Source: Phallusia fumigata
Taxonomy: Eukaryota; Chordata; Ascidiacea; Phlebobranchia; Ascidiidae
Direction: 5' to 3'
Length of the DNA: 24,044 bases
Assembly: GCA_008931825.1 (NCBI GenBank)
Contig: QXVZ01006936.1
Coordinates: 1-24,044 of the forward strand
A model generated the notes under the pieces. That model was given only the letters and a program-made list of their open reading frames with translations. It had not been told where the DNA came from and searched no databases. Both the position numbers and the translations under genes were made by a program. Every line of letters begins with the position of its first letter. Position 1 is the first letter of the stretch. Positions 1 to 9,344 of this stretch are shown here, piece after piece.

Positions 1-718
1 CTAACTACACGTAGCTTTTATACACGGGTTTATTTTTGACAAACATGCTGTTTCTCACAACCTGACTATTGGAAGGTCAAGTCGGACACTGTTATGTTAA
101 AAATTGTCGTTTTTTGCTGTGGTTGGTCTCTGCCAGTATATTTAAAAGATTAGGACGAAATACCATGTTACGTTTTTGAAGATTTGCGAATCGTTTCTTG
201 TATGGATCTTATCACCTCAGCAAAAAATCTGTTACACTTTTTATTGTTGTGTCCTACATTGACAACGGGCATTCAATAACAACAACCAGGTAGAAATGCA
301 GCACGATAATTTAATTTATTTATTTTGAACTGCATAGTTTTGTAGATTACTATCTTTCCTCAATTTCCTCTGCTCGCAAACATCTTTTCAATTTGACCTA
401 ACGGTTTCCAAAGTCGATTCTGGTTTGTTTGGAATGGATAATACGCCAGCACAACATATTTTTATTTTTTGTTTTTGAACAAAGCTTGTAGGGTCCAGCT
501 AGATCGACGACAGGTTTTTCAGAATGATATGAATTCAATAAACGTTAACACCAACGAAAAATCACATTTATGTACAAAGTAGGGTAGTGAAAAAATACCT
601 ATGGTGTGCAATAAATCAATAAAATATTTTATAATTGGACTTTGACTTGTGAAATTTGCTCTTTTGTGAAATCAAGAAATATTTCAAAGGAAGAAATATT
701 CCTGAGACTGTTGTATTG
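1..718. other. 3' flank of 7TM copy A1, no gene seen
   Basis: No convincing coding sequence. From about 415 to 718 the DNA is recognisably similar to the 3' flanks of copies A2 (about 9800-10070) and A3 (reverse complement of about 16816-17080). For example, a run containing 'cacatttatgtaca' and a block with 'tgtttggaat' followed by 'cacaaca' recur in the same order. This part is therefore co-duplicated 3' UTR or flank of the receptor family. Positions 1-414 are AT-rich with nothing recognised. Confidence 0.6.
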
Positions 719-1739
719 TTAATTTTCCGATTGGCGACTGATTATTTCCGACATGCTGATCCTCCCCACTTTGGCATCTTCCTCCCAAGCGTTCACCACA
801 ACTCGTTTCGTAGTCGAATCAGGATTGAACACATCGTTGATGTCTGTATTTTCGGCAGATGGATTCACTTTTCTCACTTTTCTAATCTGAATCATCTTGA
901 ACGGGAACAACCGTTTCTTGTAGTCGGGAAAAGAACATATTGAGGTGAGAAGGTTAGAAACGTAGTATAAAAAAATGGCTATACTGACCCCAAACTGGGT
1001 GCGTCATCCACTCATATTTAGACATTAAAGATATAGACAACGGCAAAGCCACCAAAAAAACAATTGCCGATGTCACACACACTGCACAACATGTAGCACA
1101 GCGAACATAGACAACCTTTGTCCCTGTCAAATTTCTGTAGTACCTTGACAGAGGTAACAGATAAAGAATCAGAAGTGCAACTTGAAATACAACGAGGCCC
1201 AATGAACTTGCCATCATAAAGGGAATAGCGTCAGTTCTTGTGACGCATCTTTTTGTCGGCCAAGGTTTTGATTTGGTGATAAGAACAGCTATGATTTGTA
1301 GAAGTGTGAAAAGCGTGATGCCACCGAGGACGAATTTGCTCAAACCCTTTGCTCGGTTCACCCACACCTCATTAGAGTGGACAGTCTTGTAAACCGAATG
1401 CTGGCGAAGCCACAGCGAAATATAAACAAGATACAACGAAGTATTGGCGAACGTTAAACCGGCGCTTACCAACCAGGTACATATTACTGCGTTAAACTCG
1501 CTTATAATGATTTCAATCAACAAATCCAGTGGCGTCAAAAGCAATAAGAAGCTAGAAATCGTGCAAAGTAAGTTGTTGAATTTCAAGCCACCCTGTTTTG
1601 CGTGTAGCTGATACACCAACGAAGCTGAAGTTAGATAGACCAAAACAGTGGTCAAAGTTCCGACTAGCATCCATTCAATGAAGGTCGTTTGACTTATAAC
1701 CGTGGACAGATCTTCAAATGTGGAGGTATTGTTGGACAT
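719..1739 (-). pseudogene. 7TM GPCR-like copy A1, frameshifted
   Basis: Same family as the intact A2 and A3. Reading starts at the ATG at 1737-1739 (MSNNTS, the residue-1 equivalent of the other copies; the longer frame to 1763 opens only with GTG). It runs about 250 codons through six predicted membrane helices, with the family motif LRQHSVYKTVHSNEVWV after TM3. At the start of TM7 an extra base in a CCCC run (plus strand 988-991) shifts the frame, and the shifted frame stops at 954. The other frame continues TM7, the FPDYKKRLFPFK segment and the conserved tail to a stop at 719, with no further damage. Relative to A2/A3 the tail ends early (SRQSEN). It may be a young pseudogene, a segregating null allele or a sequencing error in the C run. 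I favour a real or allelic defect but cannot decide from one sequence. Confidence 0.78.
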
Positions 1740-2180
1740 GTTTGTCGCACCGTAACCTGCCACAGAAACACAAATCTATTTTTTGAAACCTAAATAAAGA
1801 ATGATCCTGTCATTAGTTTTGATAAGCTACTCTAAGTTTCCTTTGCCGCGGTTAATAACGTCTGAAGATGNTAATAACGTCTGAAGATGCGCTGTTGTTT
1901 TGGGCTTCCTAGTTATTTAAGCTAATAGCAAAACTGGAAAAATGCTGCCTAAAAACCATAGGACTATAAACGTATCCGTAGGTACAACGTGCAAGTTGTA
2001 CTCTGTCGCAACTTTTAAGCCTCTACAATTCCCACACTTTTATAAGTTATTTTGGTGACAATTCACATAAAAATAGTCTCGTGCTGTTAGGCCCTGAAGG
2101 TTCTTTATCTACCAGAATAAATTTGAAAGCCTATGTGCGTTTGGTGCAGTTCGGTACTATTCCTGATAGTACTTTAAATG
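1740..2180. other. Upstream region of A1, with a contig join
   Basis: This is the upstream region of A1. A good splice acceptor (tttctgtggcag, exon start 1756 on the minus strand) lies 17 bases before the A1 ATG. It also holds the N at 1871. No ORF or RNA gene is recognised. Confidence 0.5.
1853..1889. other. Contig join: N at 1871 with 18-bp repeat
   Basis: The 18 bases before the N (1853-1870) are repeated exactly after it (1872-1889). This is the pattern expected when two contigs with an 18-bp end overlap are placed side by side instead of merged. It lies in non-coding DNA upstream of A1. Confidence 0.85.
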
Positions 2181-2375
2181 TTGTTTTATGCATGAGTTGG
2201 GCTCATGTAACAGTTAAACAGGTTTACACTGTGTAACACAACTAAAACAAACACTAATCAGAGGTCGGTAATTAAACCTGGCCATATGGAATGTTTTGAT
2301 AATTTACAAGTTTAAACTACTGTAGGCATATGGTCGCGTCATAAAACCAAGTCCAAAACCTGCGTCTGTTTTAAT
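2181..2375 (+). repeat. Family-flank repeat R1
   Basis: One of four clear copies of a block that recurs upstream of the 7TM family. Shared landmarks in order are: ttaaacaggtttacactg, gtgtaac, a spacer of about 25 bases, ggtaatt(t)aa, ccatatggaat, ttttgataatt, and finally catatggtc. The GACCATATG-type and CATATGGTC-type landmarks are inverted with respect to each other (here ggccatatgg and gcatatggtc, about 55 bases apart). R1 lies about 450 bp upstream of the A1 ATG. Confidence 0.65.
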
Positions 2376-2919
2376 GGCCAAGCATATTAGTGACAGATAA
2401 TTTGCCACACAACGCAATGTTTAGCATAAATGTATGCACATAAGTTTCGGCTAGCCGTAATCTTTTAGCTGCTTATGCCAATTTGTTGATGTTCGACCGA
2501 ATCCAAATTTTTTAATGTAAAAAAAAACAACGTTTCGTAATTGTTTGTTTAGAATTTTTTAAATATAAGTATCTAGAAGTCCCAGACGCTGCGGTGACGT
2601 TAGTAACCTTCTAGGTGATTTGTACACATAACAACCTCACCGACTTAAGATAGCCTGAAAATATGACATATTAGTTTTTTTCATTTGTGGTGTATACCGC
2701 CACCTTGCGTTAAGAATATCCCGCGTGTTTACAAATATTTTTCCTCGCGAAGTGATTTTGGGGTTTTTGATTTTGTCGTTAAATGACAGCTTAAGTACAA
2801 TTTACTAGTTTTCCGTACTGCTTGTATGTATGTTCATTATGCAATATGTTGGAATATAACAGAACAAAGATAAACAGAGTGGATTTTGTCTTTAATGAAG
2901 TGTACTCAAGATTCTAGAA
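2376..2919. other. Intergenic, nothing recognised
   Basis: AT-rich intergenic sequence between R1 and the predicted unknown gene. It presumably holds that gene's promoter and 5' UTR, but I see no clear TATA box or other site to assign. Confidence 0.4.
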
Positions 2920-4777
2920 ATGAAATTTTTCTGCAGAAGAAATGAGGGTCCAAGCCCCAAAGTGCTCATATCATTACCAGAAGTCAATGACATGTTTGGG
3001 TAAGAAGTTTTAAATTTTATTTTCACATTTAAATGAATGCTTTTAGCATCGTTAAGTTGCCATACAGTTTTCTGCCTGCAGGTTTATGATCTGGTAGTTG
3101 GTAAAGATGTGTGAAACACTTGTTTTTTGCTTGTGCCAATTAAATAATGTGCTTTTTTTGGAACTATTTTTTAATAATTGTCCTATATATTGCAGTCAAC
3201 TTTTCCAACAATTTATAGTATAGTCTCTGACACTATTTTGCAACAAAATATGGAAAAAGATAGCGTTACAGGTAATCAAAAAACTGTGTCTTCATTAGCA
3301 GTCAGTACATATTTCAGGTGTTACAAATTAGTCCTGTACATAGACTTAACTTGCCTACAATATACTATAACCTAATATTTACCCATAATAGTAGTAATGT
3401 AGGCGTTTAAATTGTTTAGCACTATATTCATTATAATTTGACACGTAAATATGGGCACAATCCAATTTCGGTCGCACTGTTGTTCAAAGTACTGTACTTT
3501 TGACCATTTTGCAACCACATGTGTTATCCTATATCGATTTGTAGCTATTTATGTTCCAGTGCTGTATACAGTGACATCCTCGTTATCATACAGATTTGCT
3601 TCAAAATGACTGACTCCAGCTTTGCCATAAAGGAGAGGACATTCACTGCTTGCCATCCATACACTTGTTTATTTGGATAATGATTAGAAAGACCTTCGCT
3701 TGAAATTTTGGCATGCTGGACTATACGAAAAAAAATGTAAGACTCGATCGAACTAAACTCCAAAGGTATGTGCCAGCATGCCAAATCTACTTTATTGTGT
3801 AACATTAATGATGTTTGAACTAAAATTCCGTTTTTATGATAGGTTTTAAAATGTGTAATTTTTAAATCACGTTTTTGTAGTGTGTGCTATAGAAGTTACT
3901 TTCATCTTTGAAATTCCCACTAGTTGGCTCAATCCATCTTCTGAAATAAAAATGTTATTAACTACTAAAACTTCAAACTTTTTTTTGACACAGAAACCCC
4001 AAAGCAAGATGTGTCTTTCTGTATGATGTAGGCTAAAACAATGTTGAACACCATGACATGCTAAGAGGTTTGGAAATGAAACCAGTGCCAGAAAGCCCTA
4101 ATGATTCCCTGACAGCGACATGCAGTTGCAGTTATATTTTTTGTTGCTGCTATAAACCATCATAGGTTTGAAAAGGAACATGCTCACCCTACAAAATTAT
4201 TACTCTGGCTCCATTGGGCTATGTTTTGTTTTAGTTCTAAGAAACTAAGATAATACTGGTAAGTTGAGTATACAAACCTGAATGTTTTTTTGACTAATTT
4301 TTTTTCTGACATAGACTGGGCATTTTATTTCCGGAATGCGAAATGAAGATTGAACCATTGGACACAATTTGTTTTTTGCAACTAAGTACGGTTTTGTGTG
4401 TTCAAAGATTGTTTAGCACAGTTTAATTCAAGTTGCAAAACCACAGACTACAGCAGCGGTTTTTGCAGGTTGTTGACAATGATAGAATTTTTTGTTGACA
4501 GAAAGTTTATCTCTTATGTACACTGATGTGTTGTGTACAGCACAAGGGATGCTTTGCTGGTTTGAACTGTTACACCTAAAGCGATGACACATTGCTACAT
4601 ATGCTTGAAGCGACCTCATGTTGTGCATGTGACAAGGAACTTCTTTTTGCAGGCATAAGTAAGCTGGTCACGCGTAACTCGGGGTCTGACCGTCTTGCAG
4701 CGAAGGGCCTCGCGCGCATGGACAGTTCTGTTTTTGACCTTCTCGGTTTGGCGTTTTATCCGTTAAGCGAAGTGTAG
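2920..4777 (+). CDS. Unidentified multi-exon gene (predicted)
   Basis: Five exons can be chained with consistent phase: 2920-2999 (ATG at 2920, donor GGGTAAGA), 3219-3271 (donor GGTAATC), 3994-4027 (acceptor ttgacacag, weak donor GTAGGC), 4315-4385 (acceptor ctgacatag, weak donor GTACGG) and 4653-4777 (acceptor ctttttgcag, stop TAG). The product is about 120 residues. It begins MKFFCRRNEGPSPKVLISL and includes VSDTILQQNMEKD, LFPECEMKIEPLDTI and, in the GC-richer last exon, GSDRLAAKGLARMDSSVFD. The composition looks like a folded soluble protein, with no signal peptide or membrane helix. I do not recognise the family. Exons 1, 2 and 5 are the best supported. The junctions of exons 3 and 4 are weaker and extra exons may be missed. 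A variant skips the stop by using a GTAGGT donor at 4774 and continues from about 4852 to a stop near 4980. No poly(A) signal was found close downstream. Confidence 0.4.
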
Positions 4778-5324
4778 GTGAAGTAAAAGGCCGATCGGAG
4801 TTTGGATGTTGTTCTAACTCCTAACGTTTCTGAAAACGAACAACTTTTGCAGGCTACAAGTACATTCTTTTATTCTACTGAGTTTCATAATATCAATATC
4901 ACTAGGCCCAAAACAAGCGCAAATACATGGGCTTTTAAACGTCCAGAGCTTCCTTTGTCGTGACCTCCGTTACATCTCCACATGACCTTCTTCCGGCGTT
5001 GCGAAACATTACTTTGCCGAAGCACATTTCCCCTAATAGCCTACAAATGCGATGGCTGAGCAAGCAACGTTAACCATGTAAAGAAAGTTTTAAACAGCGG
5101 TTTGGGCAGACCACTCCCTGAAAAATTAATATCTCGCTTGGTTCTTACATTTCATGATATTAATGGCTTAACCTTTGTTTTATGGCTATGATGCCTTTTC
5201 CATTGGGTAGTTTAAGGTTGATAACGTCTGGGTGCGTAATGTTGGCCACGTGTCCGCAGTTGAGCTACCTGCCTCATAGTTCCGTTGGATTATATATTTG
5301 TTTTCGAATTTTTGATGTCTGTTA
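4778..5324. other. Intergenic, nothing certain
   Basis: No gene is called. An acceptor-like ttttgcag at about 4844-4851 is followed by roughly 130 bases open in the frame of the preceding predicted gene. This could be an alternative last exon of that gene but has no independent support. Confidence 0.35.
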
Positions 5325-5520
5325 CTTCAAAGTTGTTGATTTTCAAGCCAGTTTGTTGTGAATGCAGCTGATACACCAACGAAGCTGAACTTAGATAGAC
5401 CATAACAGTGGTCAAAGTTCCGACATCCATTCAATGATGGTCGTTCGACTCACAATCATAGACAGATCTTCAACAGTTACGGCGTTATTAGACCTTTTTG
5501 TCGCACGGTGTCTAGTAACC
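5325..5520 (-). pseudogene. 7TM family fragment A4
   Basis: Remnant covering the 5' UTR edge, the N-terminus and TM1 up to the KINNL segment (about 60 codons). Homology then stops. It is clearly the same family: VEDLS, IIEWM and SASLVYQLHS can be read in pieces. It is dead for three visible reasons. The start codon position (5493-5495) reads AGG, four bases are missing next to 5424 compared with A1 (giving an early TGA), and nothing follows TM1/ICL1. The conserved pre-ATG segment (gttactagacac) is retained. Repeat R2 lies upstream at the same spacing as R1 from A1, so the unit was duplicated with its flank. Confidence 0.8.
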
Positions 5521-5954
5521 TTTCAGAAAAACGCAGTTTTTCGGCACCTAAATTATAAAAAATACTAAACAAATATTTGCTACTACCTCATTTATCCATA
5601 TTTTCTTATGTTACCATTTTGTTACGGTTTTCTCTAAAACGTTTTTGAAGTTTTTAGGTAGACCACTTTTAATTTCCTTTCTACGGGTTCGTTTATCGTT
5701 GTGCAGTTTTCAAGGCTTGCTAGTTTAATTTCCGTTCTTGTCTCCAAGCTAAAACAAGCTGCCTTGAAATGTAACCTATTATATTTGCAACGAGTAATAT
5801 GTACGCGGATCCAGACCTACTATTTTCACACTTGTAGAACGAAGTGCTGGTTTTTCTATTAACTCTCTCGGTTTATTGTCACCGTACATTGTAAATGATC
5901 TCAATTCACGTGCGTCAGGTGCTGTAGTTGTCTATTCTGATCAACCCATTTGAA
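5521..5954. other. Former upstream region of A4
   Basis: AT-rich non-coding sequence. Short stretches resemble the A2 upstream region (for example the 'gttgtgcag' and 'ccaagctaaaa' neighbourhoods versus about 11510-11690), consistent with co-duplicated upstream DNA. No gene is seen. Confidence 0.4.
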
Positions 5955-6150
5955 TAACGTTTTATACATAGCCTACATTTAGTTCATAACAGGTGAACAG
6001 GTTTACACCGTGTAACAATAGAAAAATCAAAAAATAATATAAGCACAGTAATTTAACGTGACCATAGGGATGTTTTGAGAATTTACGCGCTTAAATTATT
6101 GTAAGCATATGGTCGTGCCAAGGTGCAAGCCCATAACCGGTATATTTTAG
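5955..6150 (+). repeat. Family-flank repeat R2
   Basis: Copy of the block described at R1, with ggtttacaccgtgtaac, taatttaacgtgaccata and gcatatggtcgtg in the same order. The inner palindrome is partly eroded (ccataggga). It lies about 490 bp upstream of the dead start of A4. Confidence 0.65.
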
Positions 6151-6378
6151 TAACATTTTGGCTTTTCGACATTGAAAATGTCTTTCCTTGGACCTTGGAT
6201 CACAAGTTCTGTGCAGTAGTAAATTTCGAATCTTAGGCTCGAAATTTCAGCAATGATCATTACCATGATTTGCTTTATTTCGCGCGGAACCACACAGCAA
6301 GCGAAATTAGGATGTTCGCTTTTTGACCAAAGTTCGGACATTGCAATCGTGGTGCAAATATTCTGATCTATAACGATA

Positions 6379-6500
6379 AGATGGTCGAGTGATTCGCGCG
6401 ACTTCCAAATAAAAAACAACATAAATATATGCAAAACACAAAATTTATTTTCAAATTGACCCAAAGAAATCGTTCTGTTCCCAACGCATTAAAACATTGT
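6379..6500. repeat. Local direct repeat, copy 1
   Basis: The sequence agatggtcgagtgattcgcg is repeated exactly at about 6873. It is followed in both places by an AT-rich stretch and a related ending (gaaatcgttctgttcccaa here versus gaaatcattttgttcccaa). The copies flank fragment A5 and are diverged, which suggests an old local duplication. A minus-strand frame of 105 codons overlaps this region (6147-6464), but I do not regard it as a gene. Confidence 0.6.
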
Positions 6501-6786
6501 TCCGCCCTCCGAGGATAAAATAAAACAATCAACCAATTCCTACACTGCAGTAATTTTGACCGTGATTTGCGTCATTTAGCTCGGGGCCACGCGATACTTT
6601 AGGCTATGTTTTCTATTTGCTGCTTATTCTGTGACAACTAGTGTAAATGTGCTGGAAAGACGCGAAAACAATTTTGTCCAAGATATGGTTTGTTGTTGCA
6701 AATTCGATGGTGAGCATAGATTATGCGGCAAAAACCAACTGGAAGAAACTTATTCCGAACCGCCAATTCTTAAAATAGCAGCCGTT
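6501..6786. other. Intergenic, nothing recognised
   Basis: Non-coding AT-rich DNA between the first direct repeat copy and fragment A5. A 67-codon plus-strand frame crosses into A5 antisense and is not credible as a gene. Confidence 0.4.
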
Positions 6787-6875
6787 CAAAGTAGATTGTT
6801 GATTTTCAAGCGACTCTGTTGTGCATACAGCTGATACACCAACAAAGCCGAAGCTGAGATAGACTAACGCCAAGA
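6787..6875 (-). pseudogene. 7TM family fragment A5
   Basis: Short remnant of the TM1/ICL1 coding segment on the minus strand. It matches the VYL-SAS-LVYQLYA-Q--LKINNLL stretch of the family, with a one-base insertion that breaks the frame. The part before TM1 is absent, and a repeated sequence abuts it (6873 onward). Homology fades just after the NNLL codons, near where fragment A4 also stops. Confidence 0.75.
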
Positions 6876-6985
6876 TGGTCGAGTGATTCGCGCGACTCAA
6901 AAAATTAATGAAATTTTGTCAAAAAAAAGAATATTAATACAAATTTATCCGAAGAAATCATTTTGTTCCCAAAGCATCTCGGCTT
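6873..6985. repeat. Local direct repeat, copy 2
   Basis: Second copy of the segment at 6379-6500. It starts with an exact match of more than 20 bases and continues with moderate similarity to a region around 'tttgttcccaaagcat'. Confidence 0.6.
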
Positions 6986-7688
6986 TTCGAGCACAATGTT
7001 AAACAAACAAACAAGATTTCGTGTGACGATAGTGCTTTGCAACCGCCAATTCCCTATGCGTATAATCTTTTGTTGCCGATCACCACCTTGTACTCTCGTT
7101 GTTATTGTTTTCTTCCCTCATGTGCCATTCTTATCGCGTCGTCCGTTACTCACTGCAAGTCACCATTGTTTTATCGACGGAAAATGGCCACGGAGAGTTA
7201 ACACCCTCTCAAGTCACCGTTAACCAAATGATATAAGTAGTCGCCTTTCTGAAGAAGTAACGGATAGTAATAGGAGTTGCAACCTTGCACCGGTAGAAGT
7301 GTTACTTGTTTTTTCTGGTCTTGTGTGTTTGTGATTAAGGCTGAATAAATGTGAATAAAAACGATTTAATGCTGATCAGTGTACGAATGAGTTGGTGTTA
7401 AGGAACTTCCGATAGTCAGACCCATCTTTTAGTGTACCCGTGAAACGGAACGTGACAATGTTCGTGCATCAAACACAGTCAACAGCATGTGTTGAGTTCA
7501 AAACATGTACGATATGCCCGTAGAGACGGTGTGACATTGGTTTCTAATCTCTTGTGTACTTAATGCTTTAACTGCTGACTGGCATTGGCAAAACATTTTT
7601 ACTGGTAACCGTTTGCAACTAAATCTGGCAAAACTGTCGTTTGATAAATAATTCTACGATAATTAAATAGATTTGTCATCTAATTCAG
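6986..7688. other. Upstream region of acetyltransferase gene
   Basis: No gene is called. Short frames here lack coding character. The stretch ends in an acceptor-like catctaattcag (AG at 7687-7688), 21 bases before the acetyltransferase ATG. Part of it is therefore promoter plus outron or 5' UTR intron of that gene. Confidence 0.4.
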
Positions 7689-7709
7689 ATACTGTAAAGT
7701 TGCTTTAAG

Positions 7710-8393
7710 ATGGAAAGTTTAACGCTTAGACGGTTGTCACTGCGACATTTGCAACAAGTTATGTCACTGGTGAAAGCGTATGGCAATGAAGAGATCGCAC
7801 ACCGCCTTGCTGGAGTTTTACTAAAAGAAACTTTTGTTTTCCACAAACATCGTGTACTTACTGCACTGAAAGAAAACACAGGGATTGGATGTTTCGAAAG
7901 AAATGGACGCTTGGTGGCGTTTTACTTAGCTTGCATACATAAAAAGTTCTCCTCGAATATTTCAACAGAAAAAATGATCTCGGAAGCAGGATTTAAACCT
8001 TCAGAGAAGTGCCAAGCTTTGACAAGATTCTTCAACAAATTCGAAGTTGATTTTTTTGCAATGTTTAAAACAGATTCGTATGCGGAATTTGGCCCAATTT
8101 TTGTGGAAACCGAGTACAAGGGAAAAGGCTTTTCCCGGTCGCTTCAAGCTACTTTGGAAAGCATAGTAATGGAGCAAGGTTGTAACGTTTTCGTTTCTCT
8201 CTGCATCAAAAAAAGTGTTATTAAAACAGCTGAATCGGTCGGTTTAAGCTCTATAAAGACGATTAAGTACAAATATTATGTGGACGAACTAACCGGAACA
8301 AAGTTATTTAAAAACATCAAAGCCGAGGAAGAGGAGGAAGAGGCAAGTTTAATGGTTAAAGTGCGCAAAATTGCCGCCCATCTTGGCCATTGA
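7710..8393 (+). CDS. GNAT-family N-acetyltransferase
   Basis: Intact single-exon frame of 227 codons, ATG to TGA. The fold order fits GNAT enzymes, which transfer acetyl from acetyl-CoA to an amine. There is an N-terminal strand-helix (residues 4-24, TLRRLSLRHLQQVMSLVKAY), a beta hairpin (about 58-76, GCFERNGRLVAFYLACI), then the acetyl-CoA binding motif A at 128-151 (FGPIFVETEYKGKGFSRSL). In the last, E-YK-G-K-G (135-140) corresponds to the usual R/Q-x-x-G-x-G/A loop with Glu in the first place. It is followed by strand 158-165 and a helix with ESVGL, then the terminal YKYYV strand. The order and the metazoan setting resemble arylalkylamine-like GNATs, but the substrate cannot be assigned. 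A run of six Glu (206-211) sits in a charged tail. An acceptor-like AG lies 21 bases before the ATG and a poly(A) signal at 8801-8806. Length is normal for the family and the frame shows no damage. Confidence 0.8.
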   Translation: MESLTLRRLSLRHLQQVMSLVKAYGNEEIAHRLAGVLLKETFVFHKHRVLTALKENTGIGCFERNGRLVAFYLACIHKKFSSNISTEKMISEAGFKPSEKCQALTRFFNKFEVDFFAMFKTDSYAEFGPIFVETEYKGKGFSRSLQATLESIVMEQGCNVFVSLCIKKSVIKTAESVGLSSIKTIKYKYYVDELTGTKLFKNIKAEEEEEEASLMVKVRKIAAHLGH

Positions 8394-8800
8394 AAAGTTA
8401 AAGGTCATTCAAAATATAGCAACGACTGTTGAGTCACTTGTTTCAAGATTCATCAAACTGTTTGTTCATTTTCTTCTGGTAAATGCCGCAACGTAGTGGT
8501 AAGAAGGGAAGCTGTTTGCGAAATCACAAATTACAGCAAACGACAAATACTCACATTTCTTGAACACGGCCGCGGCGGGGGAATAACGGAGAAAATGTCT
8601 GGAAGCCTTTTTCGTCGAGTAACTCTGCGGAGCAGGCCTGCCCACCTCTCTGGGTGTTGCGGGTCACTTCCATGTGAAAGAAGTTATTACGGGCCACAAA
8701 CTTTATTTTCAAACTCGAATAGCAATCAAGTTCATTTACAAAGTTTTGACTATAGTGTCACGCGATGTTTCCAAGTGGTATGCGTTTATACCACATTTGA

Positions 8801-8806
8801 AATAAA
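8801..8806 (+). terminator. Poly(A) signal of acetyltransferase gene
   Basis: AATAAA, 408 bases after the stop codon on the same strand. It is the first canonical hexamer I found downstream, so it implies a 3' UTR of about 420-430 bases. Confidence 0.55.
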
Positions 8807-9344
8807 TGCTATCTTTTTAAATCGTTTGGCATACGACTTTTAATTGTATGTGCCAATGACAGAAATAACTGGTATGATTTTGGTTTATTTTGGTGGCAAA
8901 TATGCTATAGCTTTGTTTTGACCGCTTTATCCGTTTTATAGGGTGCAACATATGCCAAATTGAAATCCCCGTGTGATGATATCGTGCTATATTTGCTTTG
9001 TTTTGATTGTTTATTTGCTTTGTGGAAACTAGGCACGAATAAATCTTAATATTTACAGACAACAGCTAAGATATCCGAAGTTTAAAAACACACTGATGAC
9101 GTAACGTTTCACAAAATCCTAAGCTGAAAAGCTTAGGCATGTCGTAATCAGTTTATTCTGATGGTTACTTATGTTTATTTTGGATTTTATTTCTAACACT
9201 GACTTATACCTATTATTTCTAACTTATTAATTTATAAATGGCGTCAAAGGATTCAAATTTAATCTCTGAAAATTGTGATTTTTTTCAGTAGTGCGTGCAG
9301 ATTGAAGGGTCCTGTTTTACATTTTACCAGGTGGCTAACGCATG
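8807..9344. other. Intergenic with one short perfect hairpin
   Basis: AT-rich DNA without a gene. It contains the hairpin at 9118-9137. The A2 3' flank homology begins near its right end. Confidence 0.45.
9118..9137. repeat. Perfect 8-bp inverted repeat, GAAA loop
   Basis: CCTAAGCT-GAAA-AGCTTAGG is a perfect stem closed by a GNRA-type tetraloop on the plus strand. Its function is unknown. Confidence 0.6.

Noticed and set aside
656-943. 95-codon plus frame at the left end
   Set aside because: Antisense shadow of the conserved 7TM C-tail.
6147-6464. 105-codon minus frame
   Set aside because: Overlaps a local direct repeat; no splice sites, domain or codon pattern supporting a gene.
8496-8843. 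115-codon plus frame after the acetyltransferase
   Set aside because: Falls in that gene's 3' UTR, before its poly(A) signal; no domain seen.
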